From Paenibacillus sp. FSL H8-0548 (GTDB lineage Bacteria; Bacillota; Bacilli; Paenibacillales; Paenibacillaceae): DNA of 64,000 nucleotides. The stretch lies in the NCBI RefSeq assembly GCF_038630985.1, contig NZ_CP152049.1, positions 4,855,501 through 4,919,500 on the forward strand, written 5' to 3'. A program made the translations under genes and the position numbers. Below, piece by piece: positions 44,202-53,984 of the stretch (position 1 is the stretch's first letter; every line of letters begins with the position of its first letter). A model generated the notes under the pieces. That model saw only the letters and a list, made by a program, of their open reading frames with translations, had not been told where the DNA came from and did not search any database.

Positions 44202-44912
44202 TTATAACAGCTTCATAATTCCCATCGCAATTAATAATACACCTGGCACGATAGATAATGCTTGCATGCCTCGCCAAGCAGAGAACCGAAAGCCAAATCG
44301 AATGCCTCCTACGAGAAACAATGCGCTGGCTGCCATGATCGTCAAAGCAGTCAATAAGGAAGGCAATCCAATCAATGCGGCTCCAAGACCTGCTCCAAAC
44401 GCATCCAGCGACAACGCAACTCCTAGCATAACGGCTTCCGATGCGGATATCGTACCTGATTTGTCGACATCTGCCGCTTGTGGTGTCCGAAGAATTTGAA
44501 TGACAAGCCCTAGACGCTTCAGCTCTACCATGACAACAAGCGCTGTGCTGGCGATCTCTTGGGCCTGCGGCTTCGTACTCCGCTCCGCTGTTCTTTGTTG
44601 ATCAGATTGCCCTGTACCCTCTTTGATCTCATTATTTTGCTTCCCGCGTCTAAGCTGCAGCAGTGCGTAGCAACCAATCAGGATGAGCACGCATGCCCCA
44701 ATAAGACGCGCAACGAACTCGGTAAGAAATCCAGTCAGCCAGCCGCCAACCTGCATCGACAAAAAAATAATGAGACCAGAGCACAAAGTGATAATGATAA
44801 CAGAGAGCAGTGGAATTCGTATTCGCCGCAATCCATACGTAACACCGACACCAAATCCATCTAAACTAACGGCAAACGCAAGCACTAATAGAGAAACAAC
44901 ATGCGCGAACAA
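44202..44912 (-). CDS. ytaF: Sporulation membrane protein YtaF
   Basis: A 236-residue membrane protein made of two homologous halves of three helices. Each begins with a VSLDGFG or LSLDAFG motif (AVSLDGFGVGVTYGLR; ALSLDAFGAGLGAAL), as in the YtaF/MntP superfamily. A variable charged loop joins the halves (KQNNEIKEGTGQSDQQR). YtaF is expressed during sporulation. MntP homologues export manganese, so metal transport is an inference. Gene order matches B. subtilis (mutM-ytaF-coaE). Confidence 0.93.
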   Translation of the reverse strand: MFAHVVSLLVLAFAVSLDGFGVGVTYGLRRIRIPLLSVIIITLCSGLIIFLSMQVGGWLTGFLTEFVARLIGACVLILIGCYALLQLRRGKQNNEIKEGTGQSDQQRTAERSTKPQAQEIASTALVVMVELKRLGLVIQILRTPQAADVDKSGTISASEAVMLGVALSLDAFGAGLGAALIGLPSLLTALTIMAASALFLVGGIRFGFRFSAWRGMQALSIVPGVLLIAMGIMKLL

Positions 44913-45055
44913 TTATTAAGTCCCTCCCCGCACAGCGGCTGCACCACTCACCAAAATCGCTGCGAGTAGTCATCCGCCTAATGACCGTAACACACTTATC
45001 ATATGCGGGGAGTATTTGTCTGTGCTTGTCGAGATTTAATTGCCTTTTTTTCCTG

Positions 45056-45907
45056 CTATGCTTTCAATGCCTTAGCGTCTGCAAACGGTTGGCATTTACT
45101 GCAAATATGCGTTCCTCTGCCTCCGACCGTGAACTTTTGGATCGGTCTTGCACAAGCTGGACACGGCTCATCCTTCTTGCCGTAAACGAGCAGCTGATGC
45201 TGGAACATGCCCATCTCGCCTTGCCCGTTCACATAAGATTTAATGGATGATCCACCCGCTTCTACTGCATGCTCCAATGTTGCACGAATCGCTTCGTACA
45301 GTCGTTTCCATTCTGCTGGCTTAAGTGTATTCGGCGTGCGTTCCGGATGAATACGCGCTTGGAACAAAGCCTCATCGACATAGATATTGCCAAGCCCGAC
45401 AATATATTCTTGATTGAGCAGCAGCGGCTTAATTTTAGACGCTCGCTTCGCAAGCTTGCTGCGCAGTACATCCACCGTAAAGCCAGGCTCAAGCGGTTCA
45501 ATGCCCAGCTTGTTTAACGGAGGCAGCGCAAGCTCTTCTCCTACTTTGAATAGATGCATCGTGCCGAACTGGCGCACATCCTTATAACGCAGATCCGTCC
45601 CATCTTCAAAATGGAAGATCACATGCGTGTGACGCTCCACCGTCTCCTCAGAAGGAAATACACCATAGCGCCCTTCCATGCGCAAATGCGATACAAGAAC
45701 CAATCCATCCAAAATAATTCTCAAAAATTTGCCGCGCCGTTCAACCGTTTCGATCGTATGTCCGACAAGGGCATCCGCAAATTGTTCAGGCTCTACTGGA
45801 CGCTGTATAATACGCGGGAGTCTAACGGATACCGATTGAATTCGTTTTCCCGCTACAAGTTCGATTAATGTTCGTTTTACGGTCTCTACCTCTGGCAGTT
45901 CAGGCAT
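45056..45907 (-). CDS. mutM: Formamidopyrimidine-DNA glycosylase MutM
   Basis: A 283-residue bifunctional repair glycosylase/AP lyase. It starts MPELPEVETV, where Pro2 and Glu3 are catalytic. The H2TH region contains YVDEALFQARIHP. The C-terminal zinc finger has CPAC...CSKC. It removes 8-oxoguanine. It lies directly downstream of polA in the same direction. Confidence 0.96.
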   Translation of the reverse strand: MPELPEVETVKRTLIELVAGKRIQSVSVRLPRIIQRPVEPEQFADALVGHTIETVERRGKFLRIILDGLVLVSHLRMEGRYGVFPSEETVERHTHVIFHFEDGTDLRYKDVRQFGTMHLFKVGEELALPPLNKLGIEPLEPGFTVDVLRSKLAKRASKIKPLLLNQEYIVGLGNIYVDEALFQARIHPERTPNTLKPAEWKRLYEAIRATLEHAVEAGGSSIKSYVNGQGEMGMFQHQLLVYGKKDEPCPACARPIQKFTVGGRGTHICSKCQPFADAKALKA

Positions 45908-45955
45908 TTCTCCTCACCTCAACAACCATTATACCTGAAATCGCCCGTAAATGGG

Positions 45956-48634
45956 TTACTTTGCTTCATACCAATTGTCACCGTAGCTCATATCCGCTTT
46001 CAGCGGAACGTCCAGCTTAAGCGCTCCGGCCATGACCTCGGGCACGAGCGTCTTCATGAGCTCAAGCTCATCCGCAGGAACTTCAAACACGAGCTCATCG
46101 TGTACCTGCAGCAGCATGCGGCTCTTCAAATTTCTCTCGCGCAGCGCCGCATCCATATGCACCATCGCTAGCTTAATAATATCTGCCGCAGTTCCTTGAA
46201 TCGGCGTATTCATTGCCGTACGCTCTGCGAAGGAACGCAGATTAAAGTTGGAAGCATTAATATCATTCAAATAACGTCTTCGCTCCAGCATCGTCGCCAC
46301 GTAACCATCTTGGCGAGCTTGTAAAACGATATCACTCATATATTGACGGACGCCCTTGAAAACTTCCTTGTAGTCCTCGATGAATTTGCCAGCCTCTTTG
46401 CGCGTAATGCCGAGGTTCTGAGAAAGTCCGAAATCGCTGATGCCATACACAATACCGAAGTTAACCGCCTTCGCGGAACGCCGCATATTGGAATCTACTT
46501 GATCAGCCGTCACGCCGAATACATCCATCGCGGTCTTCGTATGGATATCCATATCCTGAATGAACGCTTCCTTCATATTCTCATCATTAGCAATATGGGC
46601 CAGTACGCGAAGCTCGATCTGCGAGTAGTCGGCTGCAAGAATAAACCAGCCTGGCTCAGACGGAACAAAAGCTTTTCTAATCTGACGCCCTTCCTCAAGG
46701 CGAATCGGAATATTTTGCAGGTTAGGAAACTGACTGCTTAACCGGCCTGTTACCGCGATCGTTTGCCGATAATAGGTGTGAACCTTCCCCGTCTCCTTGC
46801 GCACCTCCTTGAGCAGTCCCTCTACATAGGTGGACTGCAGCTTAGTGAGCTGGCGATAGTGCAATATAAGCGGGATGATCTCATGATAGGGTGCTAGCTC
46901 CTCCAACACCTCAGCGTCTGTGGAGTAGCCTGTTTTTGTCTTTTTCTTGGCAGGCAAGCCGAGCTTATCGAACAATATGTCGCCAAGCTGCTTAGGCGAG
47001 CTAATATTAAACTCTGTGCCAGCATGCTTGTATACGTCACTAATGATGGTCGTTAGCTGCCGCTCAAGATCGCGTCCTAGCGCCTCCAGCTCTTCCTTCT
47101 GAACCTTAATGCCCAGAAACTCCATACCTGCAAGAATGCGGGACAATGGCTGCTCCATGTCAAAATAAAGCTTGCTCATTCCCGTCTTGCTAAGCTCCTC
47201 CGTTAATAACGGAACAAGCAGGCGAACCGCTTCTGCTTTGAGCGCCAAATGCCGATATAAGGTCTCAGCGTCAGGCACTTTGAATTTTGCGCCTTTGCCA
47301 TAAACCGAATCGTCAGATGGCAAGATAGACAGCCCTTGTTTATCATTAATTCCGCTTAGCGTCTGGCTCGCTTCAGTTGGGTCAAGCAAGTAGGCTGCTA
47401 GTTGAACATCAAAAGCTGAACCCTCAAAGCTGATCCCGCTCCACTTGAGCGCAAGCTCAATTTTATGTAGGTCAAAGCCGTACTTCGGCTTGTCCGCTTG
47501 TTCCAGCCAGCTCCGGAGCCCAGCAGCGAACGGCTGCTTCAATACCGAGTATGGAAACGCAAATACGGCAGATTCAGTAGCAATCGCGAGGCCGATCAGC
47601 TCAGCATGATGAGGATTTTCACCTATCGCTTCCACATACAGCCCATTTTTGTCTGACTGAGCAAGCAGCGCGAGCAGCTGCTCCAATACAGCAGCATCCT
47701 GCTCTGACTCAATGAGCTGGATATTCAGCTCCGCCGCCGCAGCCTGCGCCTGCTCCTCCATATCGCCTGCATCCTCGCCTAGCTGCAGCCGTTCGATAAG
47801 AGACTTAAATTCAAGCTTGCGGAAGGCATCCGCCAGCTTCTTGTCCTCGTAGCCATCGTAACGAAGCTCTTCCATGCTCTTCTCAAAGGGCACCTCGCGG
47901 AATATCGTCGCCAGCTTCTTGCTCATCGTGGCGTCATCCTTATGATTCTCGATATTTTCCCTCAGCTTGCCCTTCAGCTTGTCCAAGTTTTCTAGAACAC
48001 TTTCCACTGAGCCATGCTCATGCAGCAGCTTTAACGCGGTTTTCTCGCCTACGCCCGGCACTCCAGGAATATTATCGGACGTATCGCCCATTAGACCTTT
48101 TAAATCAATGATTTGCATCGGTACAAGGCCATATTTTTCTTGAATCGCTGCTGGTGTATAAATATCGACCTCGCTGACGCCTTTCCTAGTAACGGCTATG
48201 GTCACCTTGTCTGAAGCAAGCTGGAGCATGTCCTTATCGCCAGTAACGACGATCGTCTCGACGCCCTTCTCATCAGCTGCCTTTGTCAATGTGCCGATGA
48301 TGTCATCAGCCTCATAGCCGGAAAGCTCGAACTGCGCAATGCTGAACGCATGCAGCAGCTCCTTAAGTACTGGGAATTGCTCTGACAGCTCGGACGGCGT
48401 CTTTTGTCTTCCGCCTTTATATTCGGTGTAGCCTTCGTGGCGAAATGTGATTTTGCCTGCATCGAACGCGACAAGCACATGGGTCGGCTTCTCCTGCTCG
48501 AGCAGCTTAAGCAGCATCGTTGTAAAACCAAATATCGCATTCGTATGCTGGCCAGTAGAATTAGTGAGCGGCGGCATTGCGAAAAACGCGCGATATGCAA
48601 TACTATTTCCATCAATTAGCATCCATTTTTCCAT
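45956..48634 (-). CDS. polA: DNA polymerase I
   Basis: An 892-residue repair and Okazaki-fragment polymerase. The 5'-nuclease domain (about 1-290) contains VVTGDKDMLQLA and GDTSDNIPGVPGVGEKTA. The middle 3'-5' exonuclease-like domain (about 310-490) lacks the canonical DxE metal site, as in Bacillus relatives. The polymerase domain (about 500-892) has motif A DYSQIELRVLAH, motif B RRSAKAVNFGIVYG and motif C QVHDELVFE. Length is normal. It heads a polA-mutM pair. Confidence 0.97.
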   Translation of the reverse strand: MEKWMLIDGNSIAYRAFFAMPPLTNSTGQHTNAIFGFTTMLLKLLEQEKPTHVLVAFDAGKITFRHEGYTEYKGGRQKTPSELSEQFPVLKELLHAFSIAQFELSGYEADDIIGTLTKAADEKGVETIVVTGDKDMLQLASDKVTIAVTRKGVSEVDIYTPAAIQEKYGLVPMQIIDLKGLMGDTSDNIPGVPGVGEKTALKLLHEHGSVESVLENLDKLKGKLRENIENHKDDATMSKKLATIFREVPFEKSMEELRYDGYEDKKLADAFRKLEFKSLIERLQLGEDAGDMEEQAQAAAAELNIQLIESEQDAAVLEQLLALLAQSDKNGLYVEAIGENPHHAELIGLAIATESAVFAFPYSVLKQPFAAGLRSWLEQADKPKYGFDLHKIELALKWSGISFEGSAFDVQLAAYLLDPTEASQTLSGINDKQGLSILPSDDSVYGKGAKFKVPDAETLYRHLALKAEAVRLLVPLLTEELSKTGMSKLYFDMEQPLSRILAGMEFLGIKVQKEELEALGRDLERQLTTIISDVYKHAGTEFNISSPKQLGDILFDKLGLPAKKKTKTGYSTDAEVLEELAPYHEIIPLILHYRQLTKLQSTYVEGLLKEVRKETGKVHTYYRQTIAVTGRLSSQFPNLQNIPIRLEEGRQIRKAFVPSEPGWFILAADYSQIELRVLAHIANDENMKEAFIQDMDIHTKTAMDVFGVTADQVDSNMRRSAKAVNFGIVYGISDFGLSQNLGITRKEAGKFIEDYKEVFKGVRQYMSDIVLQARQDGYVATMLERRRYLNDINASNFNLRSFAERTAMNTPIQGTAADIIKLAMVHMDAALRERNLKSRMLLQVHDELVFEVPADELELMKTLVPEVMAGALKLDVPLKADMSYGDNWYEAK

Positions 48635-48684
48635 AGGGAATCAACACCTTCTTTATGTAACATTGATACCGCTAAGTATACCAC

Positions 48685-48730
48685 AAAAAGGGCTTTTCCC
48701 AAGCATCGCCGCTAAAAGGAAAGCCCTTTT
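48685..48730 (-). terminator. Intrinsic terminator after the EAL gene
   Basis: AAAAGGGCTTTCC (48730-48718) pairs with the complement of AAAAAGGGCTTTTCC (48685-48699) on the minus strand, giving a long stem that ends in five Ts. It lies 20 bases beyond the EAL-protein stop and also precedes polA. Confidence 0.8.
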
Positions 48731-48749
48731 CCATTTATGATCCTGACAT

Positions 48750-49979
48750 TTAACCAAATGCAGCCGGTCTGCCTAACAAATATCCTTGTGCATAATCAAT
48801 TCCCATTTCACGCAATTTGGCAAGCTCCTCTTCGCGCTCGATCCCCTCAGCGATAATCGCAATATCCATTTTGGCTGCCAGCTGGATTAAGGTATACAGA
48901 ATATGCTCCTTCATCTCGTCGAGATCGATGTTTTGAATAATAGACCGATCAACCTTCAAGTAATCCGGACGAAGCTCAATGATCGATTGCAGCGACGAAT
49001 AACCTGCGCCTACGTCATCTATCGCAATTTGATAGCCTTGGCTTCGATAATGCTCCAGTGCTCGCTTCACCGACCCAAAATCGGCAATCGAGCTTCGTTC
49101 CGTTATTTCAAATACGACTTTATGCGGCGATAGTTGATGCTGCTCAAGCAGGCTAAGCGTCTGCCCTGGAGAGAAGCTAGGATCCTCCATAATTTGCGCC
49201 ATGACGTTTATAAACAGCTTCTGCTCCTCCTTGAGCGGAATACAGCCGTCTATCGCTTTCTCTCTTGCCAGCCTGTCGAGCGCGTAGGTTAACCCTTCTT
49301 GCTCGGCAAATTGAAACAGCTCCATAGGTCCTGGAAACCACTCTCGATCCTCTGTCCGCGTCAGCGACTCGTAACCAAAGATTTCACCTGGTCTGCGCAG
49401 TGACACAATCGGCTGGTAAACAGGATAGATGAGCTTTTTCCTGATCATGCGCTCGAGTGCCCGACGCTTCAAGCTTCGTTTCATCGCGCCAGCGGTTTGA
49501 CCGTGCAAAACCGCCTTTTTCATCACACCATACCGACTCAGCTCATCTGCTATAGCCCCGTCCGCTTCAGAGACTGCAACACCAACGTGAAGCAATCCCT
49601 CTTCTTGAAGCTTAGCCTCGTGATTTACTCTATGTATAAATTGCTGTTCCCACGCCTCTGTATGCTTATGGGCAAACTCAAGCAGCCATCCCTCTAGAAA
49701 TGATGGGCATCCAGCCGGCAGGCTGATGTGAATAAACAGATCCCCTTTTATCCAAACCATACCTTCATACAGAGCGGAGTCTCTGAATAATGCTTCCACT
49801 TCGCTCTCGACAAAACTGCGCCATTGCTGCTGGAAAGCAGCAACGCTGCCCCTCTGATTGGCAGTGGAAATCTCCCATGACATATAAATCATGCCGAGAT
49901 GGCTTGGAGACCCGTCTCCTTCGTCCTTTAGCTGCTTTAATTCCTGAAGTTGTCTCACGTTACGCTCGTTCCCCTCCAT
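48750..49979 (-). CDS. EAL-domain cyclic-di-GMP phosphodiesterase
   Basis: A 409-residue soluble protein. The C-terminal EAL domain (about 170-405) has YQPIVSLRRPGEIFGYESL (Glu of the E(A/S)L position), NVMAQIMEDPSF, EITERSS, DDVGAGYSSL, KVDRSII and AEGIEREEEL, so all metal-binding acids appear present and the enzyme is probably active. The N-terminal 165 residues have no obvious domain. It overlaps the GGDEF-protein gene by 20 bases, giving a synthesis/degradation pair. Confidence 0.85.
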   Translation of the reverse strand: MEGNERNVRQLQELKQLKDEGDGSPSHLGMIYMSWEISTANQRGSVAAFQQQWRSFVESEVEALFRDSALYEGMVWIKGDLFIHISLPAGCPSFLEGWLLEFAHKHTEAWEQQFIHRVNHEAKLQEEGLLHVGVAVSEADGAIADELSRYGVMKKAVLHGQTAGAMKRSLKRRALERMIRKKLIYPVYQPIVSLRRPGEIFGYESLTRTEDREWFPGPMELFQFAEQEGLTYALDRLAREKAIDGCIPLKEEQKLFINVMAQIMEDPSFSPGQTLSLLEQHQLSPHKVVFEITERSSIADFGSVKRALEHYRSQGYQIAIDDVGAGYSSLQSIIELRPDYLKVDRSIIQNIDLDEMKEHILYTLIQLAAKMDIAIIAEGIEREEELAKLREMGIDYAQGYLLGRPAAFG

Positions 49980-51480
49980 GATGCATTCCTGTTATTTGAT
50001 CCATGACATAGACACTTCCTTTGAGCGCCTTGGCTTGCTTCTTCAGTTTAGCTGCTAATCTCGGAATATCCTCCGCTGCCAGCGGCACCTCGCCGTCCCA
50101 CAGCATGAGCGACAAAGAGAGCGTCACGCCCTGCTGCTCAATGAGGTTGCCATGTCGATCTTCAACTGTCGTTACTTCAACCCCGCCATAAAAAGCTTTA
50201 ATTCCCTCTTCAAATCTGATGATTAACGATTGGCATAGACGCTCCGCCGATTTTGCGCATGTCACCATTATGAAATCATCACCGCCGATATGCCCGACAA
50301 AATCCCCTTCGACGCCGTGCGGACCGACTTCCCGGCGCAGTAGATCTGCAACATAGCGAATCAGATCATCACCCAGACCAAAGCCAAAAAAATCGTTATA
50401 CCATTTAAAATAATCAAGATCCGCGTAAATGACTGCGAACGGCTTTTTTTGTCCAATGCGGCGCTGCAGCTCATGCTGAATCTCCTCATTGCCAGGCAAA
50501 CCTGTGAGTGGATTAGCTGTTCTTGCCGCTTCTGTCCGCAGCGTTGTCATACACTCCAGTATCGAGCGGATGGAGGCCGCTCCTGCCATCTGTCCTTCTT
50601 TGGTAATCAGGACTACGTCATAGAGCTGAGAGAAATCCCTGGCCATTGCCAGCTGAGATACAAGCTCTACGGGCAGCTGTTCATCAACGATCAGCGGCTG
50701 CTTGTTCATAATTCGCTCTACAGGCCTGTTCCAATAAAGAGGCAATCCAAATTGTCCTGCGAGCATTTGATGAAGCTTTTCTTTCATTAAAATCCCAATC
50801 GGCCGTCCTTGATCAACGATAACGGCCCCCTGCGCCTTGGCATTCGTATCAAATAAATAAGCAACCTCTGATACTCTTGCTCTGGCAGGGAAAATCGGAA
50901 ACGGAGCAGCTAGTGTCCCAATTCTAACGCTCTTTCCATGAAGCTGAGGCTGCATCGTTTGCGCATTGGGCATCTGCTCATCAAGTCCATAATTGCCGTG
51001 CAGCCTATCCGGCTTGTTTGCCTGCTGACCAATCCCAAGCGATAAATTATAAGCACTTTGCTCCATGGCATCCATCAGCATTCGGAAAATAACGGTTTCC
51101 GAGGAGCGCCCCATAGCTGGTGGATGAGCCGTGGCTGAACCAAGACTTACCTCGGCATCTGCAACTGCATCCGCTTTGCTTGCTCCCTTGGCCCAAGCTG
51201 TTCGCAGCTTGTTTTTCAAACGCTCCAGTGCTTTCTCGGTTAGCTTATCAATTGGTTCATCATCTGGCAGTCTAGCGATTAAATAGAAAAACTCCGATTC
51301 CAGACGTTGACGCCAAAAAATGTTCTGCTCTTCGTTTTCCCATAGCTGCAGAACAGCCTCCGAGGCTGCATTTCCCATGTAGAAGCGAACATAAACAACG
51401 CCGACGCCCCCCTCATGCCAGCGCTCCTTCAAGCTGCGGATCATATCTCGATTGAATAATCCAACCCCAACCTCATCCAT
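49960..51480 (-). CDS. CBS-pair and GGDEF-domain protein
   Basis: About 506 residues. An N-terminal unknown region (1-200) precedes a CBS-type pair (about 200-320; RPIGILMKEKLHQML, MNKQPLIVDEQL, DFSQLYDVVLITKEG). A GGDEF domain (about 335-490) follows, with FAVIYADLDYFKWYNDFFGF and the active-site loop HIGGDDFIMV; GGDDF replaces GGDEF. Activity is plausible, since the second position tolerates Asp, but uncertain. GAGGGG six bases before ATG 51480 is a better start than GTG 51519. It is the first gene of a pair with the EAL protein. Confidence 0.78.
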   Translation of the reverse strand: MDEVGVGLFNRDMIRSLKERWHEGGVGVVYVRFYMGNAASEAVLQLWENEEQNIFWRQRLESEFFYLIARLPDDEPIDKLTEKALERLKNKLRTAWAKGASKADAVADAEVSLGSATAHPPAMGRSSETVIFRMLMDAMEQSAYNLSLGIGQQANKPDRLHGNYGLDEQMPNAQTMQPQLHGKSVRIGTLAAPFPIFPARARVSEVAYLFDTNAKAQGAVIVDQGRPIGILMKEKLHQMLAGQFGLPLYWNRPVERIMNKQPLIVDEQLPVELVSQLAMARDFSQLYDVVLITKEGQMAGAASIRSILECMTTLRTEAARTANPLTGLPGNEEIQHELQRRIGQKKPFAVIYADLDYFKWYNDFFGFGLGDDLIRYVADLLRREVGPHGVEGDFVGHIGGDDFIMVTCAKSAERLCQSLIIRFEEGIKAFYGGVEVTTVEDRHGNLIEQQGVTLSLSLMLWDGEVPLAAEDIPRLAAKLKKQAKALKGSVYVMDQITGMHHGGERA

Positions 51481-51530
51481 CCGAATCCCCTCGATCGACA
51501 ATAGCATCGCCTTCAGCACATATTCATATT

Positions 51531-51570
51531 AAAAAGAACCATCTAAGCTTATTCACTACTTAGACGGTCC
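51531..51570 (-). terminator. Terminator after phoU
   Basis: On the minus strand GGACCGTCTAAG pairs with CTTAGATGGTTC, with mismatches, over an 11-base loop, followed by five Ts. It lies 20 bases beyond the phoU stop and ends the pst operon. Confidence 0.8.
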
Positions 51571-51589
51571 ACATTTTCTACATTTAAAG

Positions 51590-52252
51590 CTATACGTTCA
51601 AATCCGGTCTGCTCCCTGTTACGAGATAGACGACGCTCTCGCCGATGTTGGTCGCATGATCGCCAAGCCGCTCTAGATAACGACCGACGAAGCTAAGCAA
51701 TGAGGATTGTGTAATGTTGCGTGGATTTTCCATCATTAGTGAATAGAGCTCACGAGTAATTTGTCCATACAGCGCATCTACCTTATCGTCATCCTTGGAC
51801 ATCTTGTAAGCCAGATCTACGTTCTCTTGAATAAAGGATTGGATCGATTCATACGTCATCAGCTGTACGATCTCTGCCATCCGCGGCAAGTCAATTAACG
51901 GTTTAATAAGCTCCTGTCCTTCCAAGCGCAGGACGACCTTGGCGATATCTACAGAATTATCACCCATCCGCTCCAAATCGCTAGCGATTTTGAATGCAGA
52001 CAAAATACGGCGTAAATCCTTTGCAACCGGCTGCTGAGTAGCAATCAGCTTTGAGCCAATCTCCGTAATTTTTTCTTCCAATTTATTCAGAGATGGATCA
52101 TTATCAATGACTTTTTGCGCACGAGCAACATCGACTAACTTCAGCGCCTCCATTGCTTCGACAAGCGCATTTTCCACAAATGTACCCATTTCGATAATCA
52201 GGTTATGAAGCTGTTCAAGTCCAGCATCAAATTCCTTGCGAGTCGTCATCAC
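51590..52252 (-). CDS. phoU: Phosphate-signalling protein PhoU
   Basis: A 220-residue two-repeat helical protein that links the Pst transporter to PhoR signalling. The metal-binding signatures ERMGDNSVDIA and ERLGDHATNIGE lie in the two three-helix bundles. It starts with GTG at 52252, nine bases after GGAGG. It is the last gene of the pst operon. Confidence 0.95.
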   Translation of the reverse strand: MMTTRKEFDAGLEQLHNLIIEMGTFVENALVEAMEALKLVDVARAQKVIDNDPSLNKLEEKITEIGSKLIATQQPVAKDLRRILSAFKIASDLERMGDNSVDIAKVVLRLEGQELIKPLIDLPRMAEIVQLMTYESIQSFIQENVDLAYKMSKDDDKVDALYGQITRELYSLMMENPRNITQSSLLSFVGRYLERLGDHATNIGESVVYLVTGSRPDLNV

Positions 52253-52307
52253 AACGGCATTCCTCCTAATGGTTGGTCAAACTAGCCTAGATCATACTTC
52301 AAATGGC

Positions 52308-53063
52308 TCAGCCAAATCGTCCGCTTATATAATCCTCTGTGCGCTGATCCGTCGGATTGGAGAACAGCTTCTCTGTATCCGAATATTCGATAACCTCGCC
52401 ATTTAAGAAAAACACGGTTTGGTTCGAAACGCGTGCTGCCTGATGCATGTTGTGAGTAACCATAACAATCGTATACTTATCCTTCAGCTCTTGAACTAGC
52501 TCCTCGATTTTGAGCGTAGAGATCGGGTCAAGCGCCGAAGTAGCTTCATCCATAAGCAAAATATTCGGGTTTACCGCAAGCGCACGAGCGATGCATAGAC
52601 GCTGCTGCTGTCCTCCAGACAATCCGAAAGCCGAGCGCTTTAGATGATCTTTAACCTCTTCCCACAAAACAGCTGATTTCAAGCTTGTTTCAACAATTTC
52701 ATCCAGTTCGCTTTTGCTTGTAATGCCGTGCAGACGTGGACCATAAGCGACGTTATCATAGATTGATTTCGGAAATGGATTGGGCTGCTGGAACACCATG
52801 CCTACTTTTTTGCGAAGCGTCTCTACGTCCACTTCATTCGAATAAATTTCGGTGCCGCCGATGGCGATTCCGCCCTCGATGCGAGTTCCTGGAATCATAT
52901 CATTCATACGGTTCAGTGTACGAAGCAGTGTCGACTTGCCACAGCCTGATGGTCCGATAAACGCCGTGATCGCTTTCTCGGGAATCGTTAGCGATACATC
53001 CTTCAAAGCGTGGAAAGCGCCGTAAAACAAATTCAATTTGTTAATATTAATAAGTGCTTCCAT
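52308..53063 (-). CDS. pstB: Phosphate ABC transporter ATPase PstB
   Basis: A 251-residue ATPase. Walker A is GPSGCGKST, the signature is [12 protein letters not shown] and Walker B is [33 protein letters not shown] is typical of PstB. It energises the PstCA channel. AGGAGG precedes the ATG. Confidence 0.96.
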   Translation of the reverse strand: MEALININKLNLFYGAFHALKDVSLTIPEKAITAFIGPSGCGKSTLLRTLNRMNDMIPGTRIEGGIAIGGTEIYSNEVDVETLRKKVGMVFQQPNPFPKSIYDNVAYGPRLHGITSKSELDEIVETSLKSAVLWEEVKDHLKRSAFGLSGGQQQRLCIARALAVNPNILLMDEATSALDPISTLKIEELVQELKDKYTIVMVTHNMHQAARVSNQTVFFLNGEVIEYSDTEKLFSNPTDQRTEDYISGRFG

Positions 53064-53107
53064 TACGTTTTCCTCCTAAGTGTGCGGGCTCCCGCTTGCT
53101 CTTCTTT

Positions 53108-53983
53108 TTAAAGATTTTTCTGATATTTATTGCGAAGCAAAATAGCTGAGAAATTCATTAGCAGCAGAAGCGCAAGCAGGACGATAATACCGCTGGCTGC
53201 GAGCTCCTTGAACTCAAGCTGAGGCTTGGAGAGCCAGTTGTACACTTGAATAGGAATAACGGTAAACGAATCCTTAAGACCATTGGGCAAAAAGGCAACG
53301 TAAGTTAATGCTCCGATCATGACTAGCGGTGCTGTCTCGCCTATCGCACGAGACATAGCGAGTATTACACCCGTCAATACGCCCGGCATAGCCGCGGGCA
53401 TAACGGAACGGGATACGGTCTGCCACTTCGTTGCGCCAAGCGCAAATGAAGCATCGCGGCGGGATTTGGGAACTGCGCGAATCGCTTCCTGCGCGGATAC
53501 AATAATAATAGGAAGCACAAGCAGTGTCATCGTTAACGCGCCTGCAATTAGACTGCGATCAAGCGATAAGAGACGAACGAACAATGTTAATCCCAAAATA
53601 CCGTAAACGATCGACGGAACGCCGGCAAGCGTACTGATATTAAGCTGAATAATGCGAGTGATTCGGCCCTTCTTCGCATACTCTTCGAGATAAATCGCTG
53701 CTCCGACTCCAAAAACAAAGGCGATAGGCGCCATGATTAGCAGCATGTATATCGAACCAACGAGCGCTGACTTCATGCCGGAGCCATCCGCCTTGCGTGA
53801 CGGAAAGTTCGTGAATAAATCCGGTTGAAGACGGCCTATCCCATCAATTAATATATCTACGATTAATGCGCAGAGCGCAAGTACGCCAATGGAGGTCGCA
53901 ACGACGAACAATATATGGAGCATCCAATCCGTTCTCCGTCTATTCGCGATTTGCTTGCGGTTTGCATCTTGAAATATGTTCAT
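53108..53983 (-). CDS. pstA: Phosphate ABC transporter permease PstA
   Basis: About 291 residues with six transmembrane helices. The EAA loop is AVPKSRRDASFALGATKWQT. The start used is ATG 53983, right after the pstC stop, preceded by GAGAGGAG; the longer frame to 54025 would overlap pstC. It forms the membrane channel with PstC. Confidence 0.94.
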   Translation of the reverse strand: MNIFQDANRKQIANRRRTDWMLHILFVVATSIGVLALCALIVDILIDGIGRLQPDLFTNFPSRKADGSGMKSALVGSIYMLLIMAPIAFVFGVGAAIYLEEYAKKGRITRIIQLNISTLAGVPSIVYGILGLTLFVRLLSLDRSLIAGALTMTLLVLPIIIVSAQEAIRAVPKSRRDASFALGATKWQTVSRSVMPAAMPGVLTGVILAMSRAIGETAPLVMIGALTYVAFLPNGLKDSFTVIPIQVYNWLSKPQLEFKELAASGIIVLLALLLLMNFSAILLRNKYQKNL

Positions 53984-53984
53984 C